Part shown: in pieces, positions 12,601-27,503 of the stretch
Position numbering within the stretch: the stretch's first letter is position 1
Layout of the letters: each line of letters starts with the position of its first letter
Origin: Siniperca chuatsi
Taxonomy: Eukaryota > Chordata > Actinopteri > Centrarchiformes > Sinipercidae
DNA length: 64,000 nucleotides
Assembly: GCF_020085105.1 (NCBI RefSeq)
Contig: NC_058047.1
Location: forward strand, 3,291,001-3,355,000
Direction: 5' to 3'
The notes under the pieces: model-generated
The model's database searches: none
The model's input: only the letters and a program-made list of their open reading frames with translations
Told to the model about the DNA's origin: nothing
Position numbers and translations under genes: made by a program

Positions 12601-15600
12601 TTTAAAAAAAAAAAAAAAAGAAAGCAACTTTCCGACATGTGAAATTAAAATTATGTGAAAACCATTTATGATTTTAATGTCTGCAACATTATTAATGCAT
12701 CATAATTCAGTTTACGGTGCAGATTGATTAGAAAAGTTTGCACTGCATTGTCAAGCAACAGTAATGTAACTACATTGTCAATTTACATTGATGCTAGATT
12801 TATTTATGTCTTTTATCAAGCAAAAATGCCAGACATTCACTGGTTGAACAATGTGTTGGGCTGAATCATTAGTTGCAGCCCTAAACTCTGACAAAAACAA
12901 AAGCAGATTTCAAGTCAAGTTAGTTGACTTCAATATCGTACGAAAATGAATGGAAACCATTGGCTGCCTGAAAGGTGGTGAAAATCTAAAGCACTATGGT
13001 ATGTGCTTTGGGAAGCTGACAGCAGTAATGTAAACTTGTAATATGCGATTTTGACATGTTCCTTTCAGCTGAGCTGTGTCTGACTAACCGTGGTGCCCAT
13101 CCGGTCCAGAGTGTCCTCGTTGATGGGGTAACGGAGCCTCATCTTGCGGTACAGAGGATGTTTCTCATAGTAGCTCACAAGGTCGACCAGACTCTCAAAC
13201 TCTGCCGAACTGCCCAACATGAAGAGACGGCCTTCCTGCTGGATACGACAGTGTTTGATCTTACCCTCCGCCCTACAGAGAGATGGACAAATGTCTTTTG
13301 GTGGTTTTAAAATTAATCTCAAACTATTTTCACATTGAGCAGAGAACAGATGAGTTAATGCTGTCATCATGCGATTGTCCCTCGGTGTTTGTTGATTTTC
13401 TACCTGAAGGAGATGGCGTAGGAGTTGTGTTCACTGCGTTTTCGCACCAAGAAAGCTCCGTCTCTGGGAACACGCATCAGCATGTGTTCAGCCTGAACAC
13501 GGGACAGACTGGAGTGGTACCACCTGGAAAACAAAAAACCTTTTTAAAACAAACTAATTTTTACTTTTGTGCTGTCCATTTTATTCAGTAATTGATTTCT
13601 CCTCCACTTTCACACAAATCAAGAGAGAAAGGATGACCTATGATATCTTTTCTGGCATTGATCACTCACTCTCTGCTCTCGTGTGCGTTGGGCTGAGGTA
13701 CAGGGCTGCCCAGCCGCATCTCGAACTCGTTGCAGCGTAGAGGCGTGTCTCTGTAGTGGCAGATGAGGCGGTAGAGGCTGTCAAACACCAGGTTGTCAGT
13801 CAGGTAGAAGCGGGTGGAGCCAGACTCCTGACGTGAATGGATCCTGCAGTGCTGGACTCGACCAGAGCGCCTGGAGGGGGAACAGGACTGAGTTAGTACG
13901 GCTGCAGACAAGAACCAATTCAAACTTTAAATACTTCTATAATTTGCTGAAATTTCACCCAGACTGCAATAAAAATTTCCTCTGATTTGAAAGTTGATCT
14001 ATAAATGCTGCTGTATTTAGCTTGAAGCTTAATTTTTGAGCTCGGAAACAGCAGCAAGATCCAACTTACTGTTTCTGAAGCTTTCAGTCACACCTTTTTG
14101 GCCTTCGTCACCCTTTCACTTGTTAGCACATAACTGAAATTCCTTACTTAGCAACTCTATCCACTGAGTAAAAGCCAGAAGATGTGGTTGAGAGCTTCAG
14201 AAAACAACATGTAAATTGGGTTCTGTTGAGAATATTTGTCAAACATTTGTCCTTTTAATAGTACTATTTAGTTACTGATTCATTGTTAAAATAATATGCC
14301 AGACAGGACAGATGTAGTGGATGACTTGTGGTGCATTTGATCCCTTTTTATATAGAAATTTACAATATTGGATATTATTTGAACAGTAAATAAAAAAAAA
14401 AATAGAAATCTTTCTAATACTATTTGCCAGGCCTTTCCAGTAGACTGGATTACTGCAATGGTCCGCTCACAGGGCTTTCAAAAAAAGGTCTTCAGCAACT
14501 CCAACAAATTCAGATTGCTGCCACTAGGGTCCTCACGAAAACTAGAAAATATAACCATATTAGACCAGTTCTAAAATCCTTACACTGGCTACCAGTCACT
14601 CAGAGAATTGATTTCAAAGTTCTGCTGCTCGTCTATAAATCTCTGTGGCTCTGGGCCCAAATATTTCTCTGACATGCTAGTGCCATATGAACTTCCTGGA
14701 ACCCTTAGAACATCTGGGACTAGCCTACTGGTTGTCCCAAGAGTTAGAAGAAAACACAGTGAAGCAGCATTCTGTTATCATGCAACACAGACCTGGAATA
14801 ACCTCCCAGTGTATTAGACAAGCCCTGACTCTTAACACTTTTAAGTCAAAGTTAAAAACCTGTTTTACACTGTCTACTCTGTAATGGCTTCTTAGCTCAG
14901 GTTTTAAATAGCTTTCATTTTATTTGTTTTAATGTAACTGTGCCTCTACAGGTGGGAGTATTTGCTGTGCTCTTTAAAAAAAAAAAAAAAAAAAAAAATT
15001 TTAAACGTAATTTAAAATGCACTAGTTTACTTTAAATTCTCTTGTATCGCTTCCTGTAGTTTTGCACTTTTTCAAATTGTAAATCTTCTTACCTTTGCTG
15101 TATTTTTAGTACCCTGTAAAAGCACATTGAATCGCCCTGGGGTATGAAATGTGCTTCCCCCCCACCCCACTCTCCCCAACTCTCCCCCACCACTGTCTTA
15201 TAAATGTGTTTCTACATTCCCTCTAACTCTTCTCTAATTCCCATTTCTTTCTTTTCTCTTCTCCACTGAAAAATAAGACCAAAGAGCGGCTGATATCACT
15301 TTTGGGAGACTTCCTGTGTGGTGTTACTGACCAGAACGAGAGGGTGTAGTCTCCGACAAACGTCTCACTCTCCCGAACCAAGAAGGTGCCGTCTTTGGCC
15401 CCGCCCTCGCAGTACTCCTGCAGGAGCTTCTCAGCCACCTGTCGACCATCGCGGCCTCCACCCAACTTCCCGTGGAACCAGCGCTCCGCACAGTGCTGCT
15501 CGTTGTTGTTACACTCCTGAAGAATTACAAGTGAGGAAAGTGAGGAAAAACTGAACCAGCACTATCTTTACATGATTAATAACTTTTTCCTTATTTTGAC

Positions 15601-18600
15601 TAATTGCTGAACAGCTCTGATAGTCATCATCATCATCTTCCTACCTCTTTTCCTTCATCCTCCTCCTCTTCATCAGCTGTCTGATAGTGAGACGTCTCCT
15701 CTGAGTAGTAAATCTTATTACTGGTCAGGACAAAATAGTGTGGAGTCCACGTCTGTAAATCACACAAAAATACACTTCAGTAATACTACACACTACACTG
15801 ACTGTATGTTTTATGCATGAGCACTTAAGAGACACGCACGTGGTCGATGGGGTCTTCAAGATAAAGGATGCCGTTCTTCAGAGAGTTGCTGATATCGTTC
15901 TCAGAGTAGCTGGCTGATGTCACCTCTTCATAAAGCGTGCCTTCCACCAGTTTCTTGTGCTGTGTGACACAGACGTAAAACACACTGATCTACACCAATG
16001 ACAGCTTCGCAGTTTGCCTTTGTGACAACGTGGGAGCATTTTACTGTATACATGTACCGTGTTTGGACTTGTCACATGTCCAAAAAGCAAAAACAACACT
16101 TGTAAACCAACTGTCTCTCATCCACCAAGTTTTTAAGGAGGTCAGAGATCTTGCTCACTAACTTTAATTTGGGTCATTAGGGTGAGTGATGGTTGACTGT
16201 AGGCCACTTTACAGCCAAACTGGACAAGAGCTGCATCCTTATTCAGTGCCTAGCTCCTTTTAAAAGAGGTAGCCCCCAAAAGTGGGTCCTTTTGGAGGGC
16301 CTGAAACCTATGCTGAGCCTGCACCTCTTCTCCAGATGACATGGTCTAGCCCAGTGGTTCTCAAACTTACAGGTGCAACAAAGCACACTTCTCAGCACAT
16401 CCAGCTTCAACAGTGATGATGGCTGCGGTCAGAGACCTGAAACTCTCAACCAGAGAGGGCAGAGATATTTATGAAATTTTTGTGTTGAGAAATCTGTCCC
16501 TTTCAAATGTGAGTCTGTTGGCCTTTTGTGGCATATTCAGTCTCATACAGCTGACTTTGAATGAAACATAGGTGTGTGTTTGCCTGCGTACCTTGATGAG
16601 GATCTTCCGGCGGAGCTGGTAGGGTGAGGGAAGCTCCTCTGCGTTGTTGTCGACTGGCTTGGTGAGCAGCAGATCTCCAAACACCTTCTTAAAGTGCGTT
16701 GCCATATTCCTCTGTTGGACCACACTGCAGTGGTCCTCGATGGACAAGATCACAGGATACCTGCACAAACACAACAGCAGGTAGGTGAACTCGTGTTAAT
16801 CTCTGTAAGAGGTAAGAAATCTCTTTCAAATCTGCAAGTTGTTTCTAAACATCAGCAACGATGATGGGAGTGTTGTTTCACCTTGGTGTTGGTACACAGT
16901 TTACATGTCAGCAGACAACCAGGTAACATGAATACCAATATATTGTTTACTTTGATAGTATTGAGAAATGTTAATAGGGTTTGTCAGGTCACACCTGCAG
17001 TCGTTACTTTATCAATCATTAAACACTACATCAAACGGACAGAATAACAGTATATTAATTTAAAATAAATGATTTGACTTTAAAAACCAAACCAGAAGGG
17101 CTGATGCTTGCTGACATCAAGCTTGAAACCGATGAAGAGAATGTCCCCATAATCCACTTACTCAGATGTGACGAAGGCATGTTCTTTGATGGTGTGCAGC
17201 ACATCCAGGAATTTGATCTTGGAGGTTAAAGTGTGTCCGTGGTAGATGATCGGCAGGTCGTCAGGTCCATCCCAGCAGTCCACTAATATCAGAACACAGA
17301 AACAGATTTAGGTACAAACCTATACTGAATCTTTAGTTCTCTGAACAGAGGCCTTCAGCTGTGCATACCCTGACTGTAAAGACCAGACCAAAACACAAAT
17401 CTGAACACAAAACAACACTGCCATTCCATATGTGACCATGTGTGAGTGCTGCAGAAGACAAAGCAGCAAAATATCCTCAACTTCACAGTAACAAGCCTGG
17501 TGGATTGCTGCTTAAAGCCACCATTTCATTCTCTTTTGGGTCCAAATCAAATGTTGGAGACTCTTACGTTCAATGCAGCGGCAGCCCATCCTCAGGCAGC
17601 GGGCGTAGGCTTCTAGAGATGATTCACTGGAAAACTGGTCACCTGTCAGGTAGCTGAGAGAACAAGAATGAGAGCAGTGGATAATTCGCTCTTACTGAGA
17701 GAGTTCATTCAGGGGCTGCAACTAATAACCAATAGTTTCCACTATTGATTAAAGAGGAAATATCTGACCAATTCTATTAATCATTTTTTTCAATAAAATA
17801 AAAAGTGAAAAATTGCTCACAAAGTTGCCCGCCCCAGTTAAATCACTTATTTAGTCTAAACAACTATAAAACACCCAAACATGCTATTTATAAAACAAAG
17901 AAAACCAGCAAATCCTCATTTGAAAAGCTGGAATCAGAGACATTTTTGCTTGATTTAATGGCTTAAAATGATACTCGATTCAGTCAAAATCGGTGTTTGT
18001 TAATTTTGTTCATTAGTTGGTTAATTGTTTCAGCTTTACATTCAATATTAACATAATATGTTTAACAAATTTAAAAAAAAAACTGTCTTAGCAGGAAGTC
18101 TTTCATACATTCTGCTACATGCAGCTAGCTCTTTTTGGCTTAAATGTTTAAGCTAACTGCTAATAAAACCATGCGTCATTTATATTTCTAGATGTTTAAC
18201 ACACATACATCATGTAATTAAGACAGATTTGGAGTTTGACAGATTTATTGAGCTAGCTAGGCTAGCAGCTTCCAGTTTTTCTGTTAGACTATGCTAAACA
18301 AAGCTAAGCTAGGCTGAGCAATACATCAATATTGGACACATGAAATTGTGAAATAGTTTCATAGGCCTTAATAAGACAGCAAATAAGTATATTTTACTAA
18401 ATGTGGAGTGTTTAAATCACAGATTTGACACTTAATTACAATTATTTCCCTAAAGCTCCTTTCAATACAGTAACTCTTACACAGAATGGGGATGCCTGAG
18501 ACGAGCTTTACGTGAGGGTCGGTGTGTCTGTATGGGGGTCTAAGATATGAACATTTAGGAACATTTGAAACACATGTTGAGACCTACGTGTTGTGTGAGG

Positions 18601-21600
18601 AGGAGATCCAATACTGAGACAGCGGCCTTTTCATGTCATCAGGAACAACGGGTGAAAGTCGAGGGTCATGAACAGAATTTTCTTTGGAGAACAGGAATGT
18701 CAGGAACTAGAAACATAAAGTAACATGATTGTAAAAATAAAAAATCTCCACAGTTTATTTCACTTTTTATGCACATTTGTGTGTCTTTGTAGTGTTTCAC
18801 CTCATCAAGTTGTAGCATCGGCTCAGGATGCGGTCCACCCCTCATGTACCCCATGAGGAACTCTCTGACACGACTCAGATCTGACGCCCAGGAGTCCTGA
18901 GACAGAGCCGGATAAAGAAGTGAGCACAAGGCAATTTTTAGAGAACATTTCTGTGTTGTGCTGACAGCCTGAATTTGCTCAGTACCTTCTGGTCCATCTG
19001 TAAAAACCTCTGGAAGTCGTAGAGGGAGATCTGACAAAGCTCTGGTCTGTCGACATTCCTGAAAACAAAAATTTTCAAGATGTCAGACAGCAGGAGTGAA
19101 AGTTAAAGAAAAGTTCAACTAATGAGAGAGGAGAAACGACAACTAACCCGGCAACTAACCTATTACTCTTACCTATGCCAATTCTAATTACTGTATGCCA
19201 TTTTTTAAGGTTAATGTCCCATAACGTTAAGAAACATGTTTCGCATCCCGAGCCAAGAATTCTTTTTTTAAAGTACTATTAAAATGGCAAAAACGCATGG
19301 AAATGTTTCACTTTCCTGAAAGCCAAAAGCTTCCTTGGGACACTGATAACTGTGTGTTTTTAAGAGAAACTGGTAGAAGGACAACAGCGAAGACAAGGAA
19401 GTGGACACTGAGGAAGAGGTGGAGGGACTCACCGCAGGGGGAAGGAGAGTTCCAGCTGCTCAATAATCTGGGAACAAAAGGGGAGGAACCAGGTGATGGA
19501 CAGGTAGGGGGAGCCAGGTGAAGCATAAATAGTAAAGGACAAAGTGAGCGTGGTGTGGTACGAGTGCAGAAATGCTCAAATACAGTACTGACGTGCAATT
19601 CTGATGTAGGCCCTGCCCAAACTTTACTTTTAGTGGGTGACTTTAAACTTTTCCTCAGCTACGTTTCAGAGGGAAATCACTGCGACCTGATGGCTACTGG
19701 TTGCGTTGCAGATTCAGACTGCACAATAAACATGAGACAAGATCCTAAAATATTGCTGACTACAAATCTTGTATCTCCACAATAAATTCTGATGTGCTGG
19801 GTAAAAAAAAACAAAAAACCCTGTATCTCCAATTTGGGGATTATATTTAATCATTTATTTAAAAGGACCATTTTGATGAGGTTTTATCATTTTTACTACA
19901 AATCATGTGTACTTAATACATGCTATTTTGTATTAGATTTTTTTGATGTATTTTTACATTAATTTCTTTACAATATGCTAATATTAGCAGACTCTTGAAA
20001 CTTGCTTGAGTTGTGTAAATCCAGCAGTGAACATCAAGTCTGCATTACTGTTTGTCAAAGTTACATTATTATGCTTGGTAATGCAGTTTAATGGCAGATT
20101 GAGTTGCACTGTCAAGTCTGCTCTGCAAAGAAAATGCAACTTTGACAGAAATGAATGCGGCCGTGATGTTCACTCTGAGGGATCAGACAACTCTAACAAT
20201 GTTCTGTCTGAATCAAAAATTACAAAGCATGCTTTTGAAAATGGTAAGCAAAATGTAAAGTGTACATGATTTGTAATTAAGGAACTCAAACTTGCAAGTA
20301 ACACCAGTATATGGCCCTTTAACACAGATTGGGACAATCTTCAAAATGAGTGCTGACACTGTGACACTTGAAAATTCTGAAAGCATGCCTTATTTGTAAT
20401 GGATTATTCTTCCATCGTGACATAATTACTTTTATTTAAGTAAAGGATTTGAGTACTTCTTCCACAGCTGTGTGAGTGTATGCGTTTGTGTGCAAATCCA
20501 AAAGTGACACTCACACTCTTCTGTGCATCAAACATCAGTGTTCTGTAGAGCTGTGCGAAGTTGGGGTACGACAGATCGCTCCTGGCCTCCACCTCCTGTG
20601 TAAACCGGGAGGATTTGAATTAGTGTGACACAAAACAGCGCTGTGGTCAAGTCAGAACATCCAGGAGAGCCATTCAAAGAGGTATAGGGGCTGTAGGAGG
20701 AAAAACAAAGACATTAAAATTAATGGAGCGGACCTATCAGACTGATTCTCTCTGACCTGTAGCTTGTCTTTGAGAAAGCGCATGTTGGGGACTCTGTAGT
20801 TGACCTGAGGCAGCAGAGCTTTCACATCCTTCACTGTGATGCTGAAAAAGAAACGAGAGGAAAGGTACATCAGAAACATTACACGCATTTCTATCTGACC
20901 ACACTGTTTTTAGGATTGTCCAGTCTACTTCAAACAATAGTTGAATTGCACCTTTATGTGCCTCTCATAAAAGACCCGGTGATTTTGTGTTTTCACCAGG
21001 AGATGGCGCTGTATGGTTTGAAGAGCTAAATGTCAACGTCAGGATTCTACATTTCCAGGCCAAGAGTGAGGACTCCTGTAAAGTTTTCATTGTTTAGGCT
21101 TGGAGGGGATGGCTAGAAGGGGACATGTCATGTCCTGGACATAGAGGTAAAGCTGGGTACAGATTTATACACTTTCACTCTCCTCTGTCTCATCGCTTAA
21201 AGGGTAAGGCTGGCATTATTCTATCTTTTAGTTACTGTCAAAAAATATCATGGAAAGACCAACAATGTTTCTGACTTTCCTACCCTGTCTGTCTCGCAGC
21301 TCCAAGCCCATTCGTTCCCACTGAAGACGTAAAACACTAATATATATCTTTTTTTTTTTTTTTTAATCCTTCATTTCCTAAAACAGCCAGTCACTGTAGT
21401 TTCTAACAAACGTTACTCAAACAGAAGGCAAATGGCAATTTGTTAAGGGCTAATTTCAGTGGCGGATTAATACACTTTTGGTGCTCTAGTGAGTATTTCC
21501 AACAGCAGGATGGTGTATGTGGTATTAAAAAAAATTGACTGCTCATGCTAATGCAGGTACATATCACCCAGTGCAACAGTGTCATGGGTGTGTTTTTAAT

Positions 21601-24600
21601 ATTTTTTGCAGCAATGCAGCTATATGGAACAAAGGAATAAGATATCAGACTTTGCAAACAGACAAAACTTGTTAGTAGAGCAATTGTTGGTTTTGCTCTT
21701 TCAGTGGAATTTGTGGCCAATACAAAAAATAGACAGCATATCAGCGTAAGACTGTCTAATAAGCCTTAAAATGTAATAATCCTTTTAAACGATAAACCTT
21801 TTGACGGATGATACTTTGCTTTATTCAGGTATTTGATTGGTTTTACATTTCTAACGTTTCTTTACATTAGTGAAATCATGACAGTACTCCAAATTGCTTT
21901 TTCATATCACACACTCTTCAACAGCAGATGGAGTTTTCCCAGTTGTGATGGAATTGCAGATATTCAAATTTCTGTTTTTTTTTCTGAGCACATTCTCGTT
22001 TATGTCGGCTTAAAAGTTTGTTTCCAAGGTGAAGAATGAACCTTTAAAAAGGTTCAGTGTGTAGGATTTAATGGCATCTAGCGGCGTAATTGTAGTTCGC
22101 AACCATTTGAATACCGCTCGTCTCACCCTCTCCTTCCAAGCGTGTAGGAGAAACTACGGTGGCCGCCAAACTCGCAAAAAAACGCAAATGGCCCTCTCTA
22201 GAGCCAGTGATTGGTTTGTCCGTTCTGGGCTACTGTAGAAACACGGCTCATTCTAAGGTAATGAAAACACAACGATTCTTATTTTCAGGTGATTATACAC
22301 TAATGAAAACATACTTATAACTATTATATTCCATTTCTGCCAACAGCTCCTCCTAAATGTTACATACCGGACCTTTAAGCTTTACTTTTAAGCCAACATG
22401 GAGTCTTTAAAATGCTCAGAAAAAAATGGAAATTTGAACAATTCCATGACAACCGGGCGAACTCCTTCTGCTGATGAACATCATGTGATATGAGGAAAAG
22501 CTCCAGAACAGCTAATAAATGGACCTTGTGGTGAGATTTGAGATTGTTTTGTCAAGTGTTAAGCTTGTTTTTTAGAGAGTATATTTGCACATAAGTTGTT
22601 GCAGTTATTTCTGTGGAGTTGCTGAAGTCTTTACCTCTACATCTTTTCTTTTTTTTTTTCTAGGACAAACAGCATATGGATAATCGCTTTTACTGATTGA
22701 CAAAACACATGCAACCATCAATCGTTAGTAACAGAATGAGGAAGGAAGCGAGAAAAGCAGGTAGAAAAAGAAATAAATCCAGGTCAATTCTCCGAGGCAG
22801 GGAGGATCTTTTGGGGTCAATGACCGCTGTTGCTTCCAGGTCTGATTCTCTCCACCCACTTCCCTCTGTCTAGCTACTGTTACTGTTACTGTTACTATTT
22901 TCACAGGAGACAGGAAGTTGCCCTCTCCCAGCCCAACGCATCACTTCCTGCTGCTTATCAGGCGGTGGCAGGCTTGTCCTGGAGCGGCTTCTACCCAAAC
23001 AGAAGCCTGGACTTATTAATGCGAGCACGAGTGAGAAAAAGACAGAAAGGGTCTGTGTGATATGTGGAGCCTCGGGGTGTGGATGTGTGTGTCAGGCTGT
23101 GGAGGTTAAGGTCAGGACAGATCCCTGACAGGGGTGTAACACGCTCTTTGATGACATCTGGATCTGGTTTCACCTTCACGTTCCACCGGCTGTGACAGAC
23201 CGGCCAACAGCATCCATCACAGGCTGCTGTAAAAGCTACGATTAGGTGTTGACGTGTTTGTGGTGAGTCACCCACCTGCCCTCATGGTTCCTGTCCATCG
23301 CTTCAAACTGTTTCCTCAGCCACCTACAGATGGAGGGATGGAGAAAGAAAATCACTCTTTCAGTCTCATGTTATTACAAGAATCAAAGCCGAACTAAAAT
23401 TAAAAATTGAAATCACACACGTGTCCTGGAGAAAATGCATGTGATTGCTGACAGCTGAAATGCATTGCACTGCATTGCTGGAAACTGAAATACAAATTAA
23501 TTTTGTTAAGAAATCACTACATATATTCTCAGTGTTTGTTATGAATTTGTAATTACCAAAATAACACCCCCATACATTAATATTCTCTAGTAGGCGTTAA
23601 TTTTTGGGTCCAACTGACAATGTCGGTACTGTAGTTTTCACACGGCACATATGCAGTTTACAATGATAATAAATTCTTTGTAATCTTTTAAAGAATGCGT
23701 CTTTGATTTCAGACAGAGGTAGACAACTGTTGAATTCAACGGCTAAAATGAAGACTCGCAAGATTTAATCAGCAATAGCTAGCTAATTAAGCTAATGTTA
23801 GCTCCATGGATTGGTTGACAACGCCATCTTCAGCTGACTTTTTTAATGTTTTCAGGTGACTCTGTGTAAAATGAGGATCTTAAAAAAAGGCACTTTATGG
23901 CTACATACATGATAACATGCTAGAAGACGTGAAAATAAAGAAACAAATTAAAGACTGTTATTTTGCCTAACATAACCCTGTTTGAATGCTCAGCTTACAT
24001 ATTTCATATATTTTCCAATGGTTTGTTTTCACATTTAATGGTAAAAGAGTAAAGTCTTTCAGGATGAGGACTAACCAGCTGTTTAGCAAATGTAACACTA
24101 TCTCGGGTAACATCAGCTGGGGTTGCTGGATTTTAAACTTCTCCAAGTACGAGAGCAGGACAGAGCTGAACACGTTAGCTTAAACTCTGATAGCATCCAG
24201 GACTGGATTCCACACAGTGGGGAAATACTACAGCGTATATTCTAGTCTGGTCATTTGCCATCACCACGCCTGAACCCATAAACCAAAGACCGCTCACACT
24301 AGCTAGACAACCTCCTTTCTATAATGCAGGATGAACACTGAATGTGCAGGAGCTGCCAATGACTCAGCAGGTGTTGAAATAACATGAACAAAAAGTATCG
24401 TCTGGTGGGAACCAGATCAAACCTTAGCAAGCTAGGCTAACTAGCTTCCACTTTCCAAATGGACTAAAAACCTAATAGCCTGATGGGTCCTCCCAAATGC
24501 TGAATGTTGTACAGACAGCTTGAATAACTAATAGTTGATATAGCTAATCCTATATTCAATTAAATTTTATTTATATAGCGCCAATTCATAACAGAAGTTA

Positions 24601-27467
24601 TCTCACTGCACTTTTCCTATAGAGCAGGTCTAGACCAAACTCTTTATAATGAGTACTCTATATGGGCTTGATGAAAAAGGAGAAAACAACACCTTGTGTC
24701 AATGTTTATATACGATTATGACGTTCTCCAGAGAGTAGCGGCAACACTAAAGCTGACAGGACGTCAGTTAACCACTGCCATGGTAAACACCCACCAAGAG
24801 GCTTGAAGCTTAATTTCCATAAACGTCCATAAATATTGTTATCCTATTTTCTAAAATGGAAAAATAATATGCACAATAGCTGAAGTATCATTATAGTTTA
24901 TATTTCCCTTACACGAAAAGTGAGGAGAGCTCAAATTTCAGTTCGACTTTAAGCAACAAGTTGTAGGTAGATACTGAGTTTGAACTGGGGCCTGTCTGTA
25001 TTTGTCAAACATAGTGGGGGAATAAAAAAAAACACATTCAGCTGATGAATCTACTCCCCAAACAGTTTACACAACTGCCGTAAACAGACAAAATTAGCAA
25101 TTTCATTTCCTCTGACCGTTTCCAAACATATACCGTTCACATTATGTCAACAACAAAACTCTCCTACAAATCCTCACAACCTCTCTCTGTTCTCCTGTTC
25201 ACACCACAGAAGCCAAAACTGCCTCCGCACATTCTTCTGGAGTAAATATTTTCATCCCAAAACAAATATTTGTCCTCTCCTCCCACCAGCACCTCCCTTC
25301 CCCATCCAGGTTGCTTCTTCTTTTGATGCAGCCAGATATCACTTTATCACACATACAGGGGGTGTAGGAAAGTGTTAAGTACTTTACAATCACACAAATA
25401 AATATTTCACTGATTCATTGTTAATGACTTAGACCATAAAACTAATCGCACTACTAACCACATTTCTAACTTTGATATTATGAACTGAAAGGTCCATGTC
25501 AGGTTTTCAGTGATGAGGAAAAAGACAATGTCTTATCTCCATAAGAGGATGTAGAGTGTATTCAGATGAGGACAATTTAAGGAAATCTCTCTTTTCAAAT
25601 TCAAAACATTCAGTAGTGGTCAATAACGCGTCTTGTGCTTTGACCAACAGTCCAAAACTCAAAGATCCTCTGTTTACAATCATAGAAGACTGAAAAAACA
25701 GCCTTACTCATGTTGGAGTAACTGTAACTAGTGATTTTTAGCTTTTTTTAATTTTTTTTTTATAAAGAAATTACTTAGTCGGTTATCACAATTGCTCCCA
25801 ATTAATTTTCTGTTGATTCTACTCGAATAAATCGACTAATTGTTTCAGTATTAGGAGCAAGCTACAAACTATTCAGAGCCCACTGCAGTGAGTTTTTGAT
25901 ACTCATCAGATAAGACTGTCAGTGGATATTCTTTCAAGTCATTTTCGGACAAGTGCATGAATACATACGAGTCTTACACATCAACACACACCTGTCAATC
26001 TGTTGTGGTGCGGGCGCTCTCTGAGTGTCACTCATCAGCCAGTTGAGACCAGTGATCCACATGTTGACCTCCTCCTCGCTGAAGGCTGCAGAGACACAAA
26101 GTAAGATGACACAAGGAAGAAAAGTCTGACTTTGGCGACTCCTAATCCTTCAAATTTCCAGAGTGTAAGTTTAGGGAACAAGCAGCTAAAATAAATCTTT
26201 ATTTAAAAGCTTATTTAAAGGCTAAGTCCAATTTACTGGAGTCTTGTTTTTGTACTTTTGTCCATTACTTTTTTATGAGTTATGATAACATTAAACTCAC
26301 CGAAGTAATAAATGAGATCTGGAAACACAGAGACATCAATACAACAAGGTCAGACAGGGCAGAAATACAAGCAGGGAAAACCAACAGGGAGTGCACCTGA
26401 AATGACTAATAATCCCTCATCCCACAGGAAAACTGTGTGACACACAACGGCAAGTACAATAGGTCAAATTTAGTCTTGTCTGTAAACTGTGATGGATCTT
26501 TCAAACAAACGGTTTGGGTAATAATTGATTGTGTGACTGCTCGTTTTACTTGATCCACAAGAGTGATGTTACTGTGTTCCAAGATCTCAGAAATTAGCTC
26601 GACTGCGTGTTATTACTGAGCGAAATGATGGCCAAAACTACGAACATCAGACTCAAGGTGTAATACACCAAATTTGTTCTTTAAATAAACTTTTTTTAAA
26701 AAGCATCTTTTTAAATGAGTGCACAAAGCAACTCATAGACTGCACCAGTTCTCACCATGATTTTTCTACAAACAAAAACATATAACTTGAAATATGTTCT
26801 GAGAAAGTGACAGACAGAGAGACACAGAATGACAGACGACAAAAGATCAACAGATTCAAAATTAGATTAGCGGATAAGATATTTCTCAAATGCAATAGGG
26901 ATGTAGTGTGACCTTTAACCTCTAGTACTGCGGTAGACAGGACTGTGAAGAGAATCTCCACACAAACAGTAACTGTGAAAATACATTGGGAATCACCAGT
27001 ACACACACACACACAAACACTATATACACACTGACCAGCCACGCTCAGAGTCCTGAGGCGAAACTCCAGCCCGTAGAGCACGATGAAGCAGTGGGCGGAG
27101 TCCAGTTTACGAGCCTCCTCCGGGTAGCGCTCAAAATCACGGGAGCCCTTCCCCAACCGCAGCTCCCGGATCTCTCGTATATCGACTGGAGGAGGGAGGA
27201 AGGAAGGAAAGAAAGGGAGGAAGGATAGTGTTCCATGAACATAAATATGCACAACCATAAATCACAGTTTGGCACGTTGTTCGTTTCCCTGCCAAACACA
27301 CAGAAATCTGCTGCAACAAATGTACTGTGTGCGAGTCCAGAGAGCGCAAAAACAGACACACAAACATTTCAGCTGTCCGTGGCAGGATGCTCCAAAAGTC
27401 TGCAGAAGTTTTTACCAGCAGCCAAACAAACACTCTTTCCTTAACTTTTCCTTCACATTTATTAGGA

Positions 27468-27503
<36 letters not shown>

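Noticed and set aside
16356..16375. hAT terminus CAGTGGTTCTCAAACTT
   Set aside because: It matches a known hAT-type end, but I could not find a matching opposite end or target duplication nearby, so I do not define an element.
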